Below, piece after piece: positions 49,101 to 61,100 of a stretch of 64,000 nt of DNA (within the stretch, counting starts at the first letter, position 1; every line of letters begins with the position of its first letter). This DNA is from Centropus unirufus (Eukaryota > Chordata > Aves > Cuculiformes > Centropidae). The notes below the pieces were generated by a model. The model did no database searches. It had not been told where the DNA came from and worked only from the letters and a program-made list of their open reading frames with translations. Position numbers and translations under genes: made by a program. The DNA is taken from the NCBI GenBank assembly GCA_013397695.1, contig VYZI01000033.1, positions 908,745 through 972,744 on the forward strand, written 5' to 3'.

Positions 49101-52100
49101 CTAAACTAGAGTTTCAGCCAGCAAATTTAAAACACATCATTATTTATTTGCACTAAATACCAACAGGAGACAAAGTCTGCAAACTAGACTGGCATGTACT
49201 GCTCACACTTCACATTCAAGAAGCCAAAAAAAAGGACACAAAACAACTAGGGATTCTACTAGCAATCAAGACCAAAGCTATTAATGGCAAAAAGGGTTAA
49301 AACTATATTGGGAGTAATTTGCATATTTAGTTCAGTTGCAGCATTTTATTCAATTACAATGAATGATGTACAAAAATTTCCTGGAAGTAGCCAAAATACA
49401 AAAAGCTGTACTGTATGTCAGGACTTTCAGAAAGCTTGCATGGCTATCAAAAAATAAATTTAGACTTAGAAAAGTTGCCTCACAAATGTAACTATGACAA
49501 ATGATACTGCTAGAACATTACCATTAGATGAACTTCTAAAAAAACCCAAAGATCTTATTAAACATTTGCCATAATCTTCAAATAAACTATCTTCACCAAT
49601 AACTTTATCCTTGAAGGACCAGTATCAGGGCTAACTATGAAAAGCAGTAGCCAGCTGATAGAGGTGCAGTTTCCTGAAGGACTAGAGGTGCTGAAGAGAT
49701 TTTGGCTAGCTTGGAGTTCTGGTGCACAAGTTAAATGACATGTGTCTCCTCTATCACTTACAAACTACTAAAAGGGACAATTCCTTAAAAAAAAACCCCT
49801 ACTACAAAGAGATTTCTTCTCTATTTGTACTCAAACAGAAGAGTGGCCCCTTCCACCAACATAAGCTTTCTAACCCAAGAGAATAAATCATATCCAGGTG
49901 GACAATAAAAGATGATAGTAGGAAAAAAACCTGCAACAATTGTGGTGAGATTGCACATTCACAATCTCAAGGTGCACAGCTGATCATTTGAAAATCACAG
50001 CTGATCATTGTTTAAAAGAATGACTGACATCTCCCCAACACCATTCATTGTAATGACTACCTGACTGAGGACCTTGTAGCCATCTCAGAAAAGAAATACG
50101 TCGAAGAATTGACTAGAAGATGAACAGTATCTTCACAGATTAGTTCACACATACTGAACAGGAAATGACATGCGTACAAGCAGGGATGCGTTTTAGCAGT
50201 TCTTCAGTTTTCCAAAGACTTTTTCAAACAAATTTAACCGCACCTGATATGAACACCAGTTATTACTCTCTATACTAAGAACCACCTAATAATCAGATCT
50301 AGAGCTACAGTAAACCATATTTCAACATACTATTTAAAATTCATCTTAGTAGGAAATGGACAGCCATTTTTGAAACCAGAACTGAAGTAAGCTGAAATCA
50401 TTTTAAGCTTTCCTCAAACCACTGTACGTGGGATATTTAAAGATACTGTAAACTCTAAAGAAGTAGTCACAATAAACCTTGTTATCTCTTATTGAGTGTA
50501 CCAAGGTCTTCTGCACTTACAGAAGACAACAGGAGGTGTATTTTCCCCGTCTACTAGATTTCTGGACAGTAGATTTAACAGCTAATTAAGCAGTGAATAT
50601 GCTGACCATAATTTTTGACAACAATAAGCTATAACTTAAAAAGCACTGCATTGTTGCCTCAGTTTTCACTGAAAAAGCAGCAGTCAAATGTTCAAGAAGT
50701 CTTTCAGAATGAAGTGTCACTCTGTCTTTTTGAGGATGAAGTTGGATATCAGATCCACCCAAAGCAAGGTCAAAGTGAACTATATACTACAATCCATACT
50801 TTGTGTTTATAATACTTTATTAGCAGTGACATACTTTTGGATAATGCACAGTACTACTTGGACAGTCTAATTAACAAAGCAGTGTAGCAATCGGAATGGG
50901 AACTTACCCCTTCATTTTCTCTGTGTGGATTCAGCCTACTATACACAGCTTCAATAATATTACGCCTAAAAAGAGAAGTTTTAAAAAAGAAATAAGCACA
51001 GAGGATTTCAAAATGTTGAGAACTTAAAGAGTTTGAGCACAGTAATAAATTCAAAGTGTTTAAGATGTTTTGTCTTTACCCTGCCTCTTCAAAAAAGCCA
51101 CTCTGTGGCTTTACTCACTTTCAATAAGATGTCAAGGGATATAGCAGTAAGTCAGGTTTTGTGAAGACGAAGAAAGGCAAAACTTTTTCTTCCCTTCCCT
51201 TCCCTTCCCTTCCCCATGGTCTATCTACCCTTTCTCATCTTCAGAAGTAGCATCTGCACAGTCAGACTTTGTCAAGAGCAACATTTTACTCCATTTTGCT
51301 TAATAGAACATAAGTTCTAAAGTTTACTGGTTTTCTTGCCTTCTTTCTGAACATGGAACTCTAAGAGAGTTAGGGTTTTCCCTGCTTTAATTACACACAC
51401 AAAGGTTACTACATGCTTATGAACTTCTTAAGTGAGGTGCCCAGAGTATCTAACTTCTGAAACGTGTCGTCTAGTGTCTATTCACACCGGAGAAATGAAA
51501 CTCCAAATGTCACTGGCTATGCTTTTTTCCTAGAAGTATCATACAAGGCTAACCTTTTAGGCAGCCAAAATAAGCACAAAAAGCTGCTAATATATAAGCA
51601 CCAAAGTATAAATATGCTTCTGACAGGAAAAGGTTTTACATCCTTACGTCTTCAAATCACAATAAGAACTGGGTAACATTCAGGCACGTGTAATATATTA
51701 ATCAAAATGATTGACAGCTTCAACTAAAAAAACCACTATATGAACTAGGACTCTCAAGTCTGGAAGTGGCCAAGATATATAAAAATGGTGTCTTATAGAA
51801 TGCAGATAAGCACTGACAGCTGACTCTTCCAAACAAAGACGACCAGGGCATCAAGTGAAGAGGGCAGCAAATGTCTCAAAAAATACATGGTGATTGTTCT
51901 TGATGCAACAGAACTTTCTGCACCAGAATACTGAGGATGCTAAAAGTTTGGCAAGGCTCCTTCTGAACAGATTTAACTTCACATAAGAGTATTCTAAGCC
52001 ACTAAAACTATCTGAAGATCAGTATGCACCTCAGCTGTAAAAACCTGAAAGCCGAAGAGAAACAATTTAAGTGTTTTTCTGGTTTTATGTTCTTCCCTAG

Positions 52101-55100
52101 GCATCCACTTTCAGTTGTCCCATGGATCAGACAGAACTAGAATGATGCTTGGTTTAATCTAGCATGATGTGGCTCTTATATTCACACCATGGAAGCAAAG
52201 CATATTCCAAACAGAGTAGCTTGGTTTTTGAATGGAATATTGCAAGTATTGCTTTATCTCAGAAGCCAGCTTAAGTCAGGTAATCTCACTATCTAGTGCC
52301 CAGCATCAGAATATACTTTTCCAGTCATGATCCAGCATTTAAAACTGTACTAAAATATTCAGAACTCTGGTTTGCAGACCAGTGAATGCAAGGGACAGTG
52401 AATGACATCTGGCTGATCACTAACGTCCAACACTGAAAAGACAGCATGCTACCATGCGTTCAAGGGCAACAGTTGTCAACAAGGAATCAGACTTGAATCA
52501 GACTTAAAACTCAAACCTTTGGGATTTCTCCTATCTTTTCAATTCACTTTGCTTTCTTTGGACAGCATAATCCTTCATACTTTGCCCTGATGGCAAAACT
52601 CCAGAGTGAGATGTTGAGTGAAAGCACTAATATCCAAGTGACAGAATGGCTCGGGACTTCTGTTTTCAGCACAAGCGACCAATCTGTCGACAGCATTTGA
52701 AGTTACAGGGGATCCAAGTCAAGCCAGAAGCCAGTCTTGAAGAGCAAGATTATAAAGGATAAAACACCATCACCAAATGACCACAGCAAAGCTGACATTT
52801 CTAGATCTGCTTGTCTCAGGGAATGAGTCAGTGCTTCTACACAAGTGGGATGCTTGAGGGAAGCACACAAGGCCAGCTACTTCAAGAGGTTTCTAAGGTT
52901 TGCAAACAGTCCAGTCAAGGTAACGCAGTATTATGTTTCTCAAGCTCAGACATAAAGCAGGACTAACTATAAAGACTAAAAAGCAGGAATAACTATAACT
53001 GATGCTAAAAACAAGGTTGTCTGCCACAGACCAGCTCTTATAGCTGAGGGACAAAGTGTGCATTCTTCACATTCTGGTAGCATCACAGAATAAGGATCTT
53101 AAGACAAACAATGTTCTCTTTTTACGACTAAAGTTTTGAGTACGCAGTTTTGGGTTGTGTAGTCATACTTCTTCAAAGCTTCCACATAGGAGCTCAGACA
53201 TGTAAATAAACTGAACACATCACTGCCTGCCTCCGTCTTAAGTTTGAAGGCCAAGAAAAAGTTACTCAGGACTGTATGACGTTCATTTAAAAGAAGCTGC
53301 AGGTACACCTCTCCAAAGTCAGTTTTCTTTAAACCAGGACTTCAAAAGTAAAAATGGAGAGAAGAGCATCAGAAGACAAATTCTGAACCTAAGCCCATTA
53401 AAAGCATAACCCAGATCACAAAAAATTAAAACAGAACTTATATGCAAAGGTTCCAGAATATCGAAGCAGTTCACAATGCAATTAATGAGCAAAACAACAA
53501 AACGCCCCAACTCATTCTACAGTCAGGAGGCAATACGAACAGGCACACCACGACTTCTCCGAGTGCCTGGAATGCAGACAGGTGAAGAAAATATGGCCAC
53601 ACAGAAATAATGACCTACTATATTATGTACCAGAATATAATCAATCTGTTTCCTCTCACCATTCTGTAGCAGGAACAGTTACACAAATATTTATGAAGTG
53701 CAAAAGGTAAACAAGCTTAAAATATAAACACCATACTTTTCCTTTGAATAGAACTATTGCAATTAAAAAAACATCTTCAAAACATGTGAATAAAATTATT
53801 TGTTTCAGTGAACTAAACAGTTCAAGACATTCCATTACTGTACTCACTTGCCAGCTAAACCACCTCCTGGTGGTAAATTAGGGATATTCTCCGCAGTTAA
53901 AATACGAATAACATGAGCCAGATCAGGCATTCCTTCTTCACCCGATTTTTCCATAATTTCTAATTTAAAAACAGAAAAAGTTCTTAAGATTACTGAATTA
54001 ATACCACCTAATCCTTAAGACTCTAAAATATAAGATATTACCGCTTTTTAACAAAGACATTATGAAAGTTACACATAAACAAGAAAATGTTCTTTAAAAT
54101 TTAGGTACAGTCTTCGTATGGTGGAACAGAGCGATTTGAACCCATAACCTGCTTTTCCAGTACACTTCTAGTTCTTCTCAGAGAAACTGAGAAGTAGAAT
54201 GAACTAGATTAAATATCCTGAAGGAAAGGGTGTTTTGTCTTTAGCAAAAAGAGTGTGGGGAGTCTGTTCCGGTTAGTCTCTCATTGCACTGCAACACATA
54301 CTAAGAAGTTATGTGCGACAAAGCCAAGGCTTCTGAGGAATTCATTGTCATACTTGACCATGAGCAATGCCTTGTATTCTCACAGTCCTAAATCTCTGGT
54401 GCATAGACTCCCAAACCCCAGGCAATGAAGAGGCACTTATCATAGAATCACCAGGTTGAAAAAGACCTCTGAGATCGAGTCCAACCGTACCTGTCTGCTG
54501 CTAAACTATATCCCCCAAGCAACTCATCTACCCATCTTCTAAATACCTCCATGGATTGTGACTCCACCACCTCCCTGGGCAGCAGTTCCAGCACCCGATG
54601 ACCCTCTTGGTGAAGAGTCTTTTCCTAATGTCCAACCTGAACCTTCCCTGGAGCAGCTTGAGGCCAATGTCCATTGTCCTACCACCTGTCACTTGGGAGA
54701 GAAGAGCAGCATCCACAGCTCCACAAGCTCCTTTCAGGCAGGTGTAGGCAGTCATGAGGTCTCCCTTCAGCCTGCTCTTCTACAGGCTGAACAATCCCAG
54801 CTCCTTCAGCCATTCACCCCAAGACTTGCTCTTGGCCAGTTATCACTCAAGGAGCCAAAACAGCATACAGCACTGACAAGGAATCATTAATAACTTGGTA
54901 TTACATTTTCAAAGCAGAAACGCCCCACAAGCCCAGCGCTGGCAAGTTCTGCCTTGGAAGAGAACCGCCTGAAGTCAGTTCTCGCATGTTCTTATTCATT
55001 AAAGCTGCTGCAAGGCAAATGTGCAATAGCTGCATATACATTCACATATGCCTAACAAAGCCAGTTTCCAGTTGTCAGCCTCTAGTCATTCACCTACAAC

Positions 55101-58100
55101 CATGGCAAAAAGGGTTCCTTAAGTTCCTTATGTACGAATTGTAGTTGTATCTATATGTAACATTTTTAAGAAACAATTTTTTTCCTAAAAAATATCAACT
55201 AAACTAGGGAATGTGGTGCCATTTCCAGTAGAGTTTGTTCTACAATAAAATTCTTTGTGTGAACCACAAAACAAAGGAATTAAGAATGAATCTTCTCATA
55301 GAATCATCAAGTTGGAAAAGACCTTTGAGATTATTGAGTCCAATTGTACCTGTCCACCACTAAACCATACCCTTAAACACCTTGTCTACCTATCTTTTAA
55401 ATACCTCCAGGGATAGGAACTGTACCACCTCCCTGGGCAGCCTCTGACAGTGCCCAATAAACCTTTCAAGGAAGGACTTGTTCCTAATGTCCAATCTTAG
55501 GCCGAGACTTGTGGCTGATTTGTGCAAAGGTGACTGGAAGGAGCAATCAGAGTCCCAAGATCTCAAATAGCATCCTAAATGAACTTAGGTCAGACTGTAT
55601 CTTGCATGCTTCTCAAGAGATAAACAAGTCACTTAAATTTCTTACAACCAATTATATTCTGGATGCCCAATTTGGAGCCTGCAACTAAAGCCAGAAGGAG
55701 CTACCCTTGGTGTTTCTGAAGTTAGTAGAAAAGCACCTTCCGACTTTAAATATTGCACTCCAAGCTTCCTGGTATTTACACCTGTCTGTCCTAGAAAGCA
55801 AGTCACACAGGCTTCGCTTGGGACTACTAAAAACAACAAAATGTTTGCAAGGTACTCACTCTGTATGAAGGAGATCCATAAGGAAGTACCCCAAATGCAA
55901 TTCCACTTTTGGAATAGTTTTACTATGCTGTAACCCTTAATAGGCACAATGCTTCTGAGCCTGTTTTAAGTCAGCATTATAGACAGGGACTGCTACTACT
56001 GCTCCTCAAACTGATGACACTCTCAGCCACAAACTTCATGTATATGATCATCCATCCATCCATCCAGAATGAATGAATCGTGACTTGCAAAGTCAATGAC
56101 AGCTGAGTATGCCTGCTTGAATCTTAGGGCTCTGACCACTCCTTCCACACACAATTACACAAATCAGGCACAAGCCCTCTTGTGCAATAAATAATAAAGC
56201 TGTGCTAATTCACATCTGACAGGAAAGGTGTATTACGCATATGCTGCTTTTTATATTGAAAGCACATCTGGTTCTACACATACCAGAAGCAAAGAGCAAG
56301 AATTAAGAAGACTACAGGAATCAGTAATTAGTGTTAATGCAAGCCAATTTTTTTATCTTCTTAAAAGGGAATTAAAGTAATCATAACTAAGGATTGCTCT
56401 GTATTTTCCAGTACTAGGCATTTTTACATTTTAACTTCTGTTGTTTAACCACTTCTAAAGAGAGAGATGAACAGAACCACGAGCACCCTCTCTCTATTTC
56501 TAATGGGTGCCAAATCAGTAATTCAGAATGTCCTTTCCCTCTCAAAAACAAACAAAAAACTTTCTGATAGAAAAACCAAGAATAAAGCAAATGAACAAGC
56601 CTGACCTTTTTTCATTACACATCAGTTAGCAGACAAACATCGTGTATTTGTTTGACAAAGGCCACTAAAACAAATGCTTTCAGAAACAGGTTTAAAGGCA
56701 CATACAAGGCTTTCACCTTCATCTCTACAATGTTAAGAATAACTCTGCAATAACATTTTCCCCCCCAAATGAGCAAAATACAAGGGCAGAAACTTTTATC
56801 AAGTGCATTGATAATATAATGTAGACATTCAAATAATAATTTCCTGATATCATGCATGCAAATCCATTGAAGCCTACTGTGAAGTCTACTAGTCTGCTGC
56901 TATGCTCTTAAAAGACTCAGCACTAAAAGCCTAACCCTTACACCAAGATAAGAACTTTGACAATTCAGACAAAATGTTATTTCAATTCAAGTCCCCAACT
57001 CAACAATGTTATGAGTTTCCTGTGTTCTATCATCTCCTCTGATCTCCAGCTATAAGAATATGGAATCAGTTTTATATGAAGTGTACTCTCCAATCCATTA
57101 ACCAAGTATGCATCTCTTCAGACTGTTTCAGCCTACACAGAACACGTGCCCCTATTTATGATCTGGGGATGGGCTGGGGTGTTAATGGTCAGTTGTGCTG
57201 TGTTTACAGTTTGTTGGTTTATGTTTAGTTCAAAAAAACACACATCTGATAGACCCTTTCAAATACACTGAAACAGATCAGAGAATTAAATTGATTGTCT
57301 TGCCTAGCTGTCTCTTCCTGTGACCAAACTTCAGAAAAATTGAACAGAAAGGGGTATTTTAAAGCAGCTGTAAGAGGAGATCTAACATAACCTGTCCAAA
57401 ACAACCTGCATTATGTTGGAAATGAACCAATCCAGTGCCTCAAACCAGCTGTGCTGATCATAACTAACTCCCTCATAACCTGTCAACTATAACCCTGAAA
57501 GCATTTTGGAACATTCTTGAATTGGCATCTTCGGAATGCGGTTATACACATGCTGTCAATAAGACCCAAACTGGCAAAATAGCTTTGACACACAGCTCGT
57601 CCACTAGAAGTCTCTAAACTACCACTTGCTGAGTTTGTTTTTTTAATAACTGTTAAAACAAAGACTGTGTTTTGGCATTAAAAACTGTAGCTCTGTTTTG
57701 TTTTAAAAACTCTGGAAAGATCTTCTAGAACTACCAACTGAACTCAGTGCAGAAATACAAAGCATCTAAATAGGAAAGTACATGAAAACGAAAGTTACCC
57801 ATGTGGGTATTAAACTGCTTTTGAACACAGATTTTTATTTTATTTTTCAAAACAAACAAAAGCCTATCCCCGAGCAATGCCTTTCTCCCCAAGCCAGAGC
57901 TTAAAGTGCCCAGGCCTAGCAGTGAAAGTACCTCTCGTCCACAAGGTTTGATGGGTTAGCTCTGGTAGCTTGAAATTGAAGGTCCTCGAGAGAGCCCAAA
58001 AATATTCCATAATGAATAACATAAATTCCTTAATAAAAAACCACCATTGCTCCAACTAGAATTGCTTCAGGACTTTATATAAAATGTCAGCATTACCCTG

Positions 58101-61100
58101 ATTTAAATCAGTCACTTGATGAAAGACAAGAGAAATCACAGCTCGTATTCCTGACTACATCTCCATCTTTGCAGCTCAGTAGCTCTAAAATAAGCTGTTA
58201 TTTTCAGAATGTTTTTACTATGGGTATAAATCAAATTATTATTGGTGATCACCCAACTGCACAACCGGTGAACTCCTAATTCTTTAATAGAGAAAGGAAC
58301 ATTGCTGCACACAATACTTGAATTAAGTCCTTTATTTGCCTGTTGAGTGATCTGTCATCTAGTCCAGAACTTCAATCACTGTCCGGTCTTCTACAGATTC
58401 TCACTACTTGCTATCACTTGCTGTAACTGCACAAGGACTCGTGGACTTAGCTCAGGACTCGTGGACTTAGCTCAAACACATCAGACCTACAAATAAATTA
58501 TAAACAATGGGCTTTGATGTAGACATCCTAAGGCATAAACTAGAACACAAGACATACAGCTTCCCTCTTTTGCAGATAACTAGAAGAGATGATCAAATCC
58601 ATATCAACACCATAACGTACCTACCAGTCATTAAGCTTTTAGAATTTATGGCAATTTAACCTTTCAGGCACAGTTGCACGTTTTTCCAGACTACATTTAC
58701 TCTGAAGATGAAGGCAAAACTGTTTATGGCAGTTGTCCTCTCCTGATCAAAAAGATGTTTCCACCTTCCAAAAGTTCCTTGCTACTCCAGCACTGGAAAT
58801 CACATTTGCCCCTGCCCTGCTCCCCTTTTTTAAAGTTAAAAAGCATTTCTTTTCACTGCTTAAACTTTTAAGTTCAGACTGCTTTTTTAAAATGTTCCAA
58901 CATCTTTCCAGGCAATTGTCCCTATGCAGCTTAGTGGTTTGAGACAATTTTTTTCTTGTTTCTCTATATTTTTTCTAAATTAATACCACTCGAGGCACAG
59001 AAGCTAAAAACAGCAGTCCGTCAACTTGGTTTTAAAATTAAGATTGTGTAAAAACAAAAAATTCATAGAATTTATTATGAATCCAGAAGTTCATTAGAAA
59101 ACATGTAAATAGTTCAAGATCTTCTGAGATCTGTTTCCTTTTCCGCCACTTCTTGACAGAAGTTCCTCAAACAAGCCAACTCATTCCTTGCTAAACGTTT
59201 GACATTTAAAGGCCTTGCGCTCTGCCAAATTAGCAGAATGCAGAGTGACACAGGGAACTTGTGCAGAAGAAAAAGAAAACAACAACAACAACAAAAAAAA
59301 AAATCAAGAAGAGTTGAAGCAACAGCTCCAAGCCAAAGCTTTGAAGCAACTCATTTCTCTGGAGCACTTAAGCTTAACCATAATTTTGAGTTATATTTCT
59401 GAATGGAACTGCGTCAGTTCCAACTAACGACAAACTCTCCAGATTTGTTTCTGTGTGTGTAGTATTTGTCAAATATGACAATATAGCTAAAATACATTTC
59501 TGCTAAAGAAGTTTTTTGGCAGGTTAAAGTATTAGCTTTATTAAACTATGACATTGCATTATTACCAGTAAACAGTGCTCTTCTACATCATTCTCAGTTA
59601 AATCCAGAAAGACTGATCAGAAGTAATTTAACAGCTTTTCTATGAATCTTCTTACCATTCCCTCATGAAAGCAATAAAATACACTGCAGTTCTATACATT
59701 TTTTTACTTATTTGCTGCTTGAGAAGAGCCACAAGAAAGCTGGGAATGCTCACTGTAACCCTGTGTGCACACCTGACTGCTGCCAGTGAAGGTAACTGCT
59801 CCTGGCTCTCTCCCAGAGCCTAGTAACAGCTCATGTATAACAGCTCGTGTACTCTACTTGGACACAGGAAGCTAATAGCTAGTTATCTTAACTAGTGAGA
59901 ACTAGGAAGCCTGGGATGTAAGCCAAGCCCCAAGAAACAGGCCTAGAGTTAGCATTTGAAATGACCATTAGCTCTCTCTAACCTCAAGAGAAACTACAAA
60001 TACACAAGCCATTTTGATTTAGGTTCCATTTACACAAGAGGGAAAGATGCCACATGTATGGCCAGCACATTCAGGTGTAATTTGTATTTTAGCCTGAAGG
60101 CCCTCATATTTAAACATTAAAGTTGGTTACATCAACTATCTATCTAGATTAATGGGACAGAAATGTGTATGTTTACCTCATTTGGGGATGTATGAGTGCA
60201 ACAAAGAGATACCTAGACAGATAACACACATTATTTTCACAGCTGTTGCACACCAATGAAAAATTAAATTATAAAATAGCTACAGTAAATGTCATTTCTG
60301 GCATTAAAATAAAGTTTGTGAATTTTAGATAAGGGGGCAAAACTAAGGATTGTCCACAGCAATGAGTTGACAGTGGCAGCAGGCACACTTCCACATTACT
60401 GTTGCATTTTACACTGACTTGGAGTTAAGGAAAGTTGCAATCGGTTAGCTGTGGGATTTTTGCTGTAGTACATCTCAGATTATGCATGACCTCCTTGAAC
60501 CTACAGCGCATGATTACTTCTCATTTCTATCTGATGCTACTTATCTGGATATGAACTACTTCCTAATAAAAGCATGGCCAATCAGTCCTTTCGGTCTCCA
60601 TTACATCATGTTAAGAAACCAGTGGATCTCGCACATATTCAAAGAAACCAAAATCAACAAGAAAAACAGAAGGGGTATCTATCTCCCCCATGACAGAACC
60701 AGTAATTCTCATCAAATAGTCCTATATTTCCTAAGTGTTTTACCCCTACAGATTATACATACTATGCTCGGGTGACTGGAAAGTTTCTGGACCCATGTAG
60801 AGAAAATTTGGTCAGTCATACCTTCTTGCATAAAAAACGCTCAAGCTCAGGCAGTCAGTGGCCAGGAGCTGTGGTTTACGTCACTGACCTTGTTAGGGTC
60901 TCAAGATGGTGGCTTCATGCTGGTTCCGACCTGCAAAGTCCCAAACATCTTGGTACCCAAATGTAAAATTATTTTTGTGGAACTCCGCCAAGCAGCCCTG
61001 TAAACTGCCAGCATCCTAGTTTTCCAAGCCAATATCACATTTTTCCATAGGAACACAGAAAAGTATCATCTGGACAGCGATACTATAGCATAAGGCTAAA

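Noticed and set aside
54100..54165. tRNA-like 3' arm on the minus strand (ggttcaaatc box with ccacca)
   Set aside because: The T-stem does not pair (three of five pairs fail) and I could not find acceptor, D or anticodon arms. At most it is a decayed tRNA-derived fragment.
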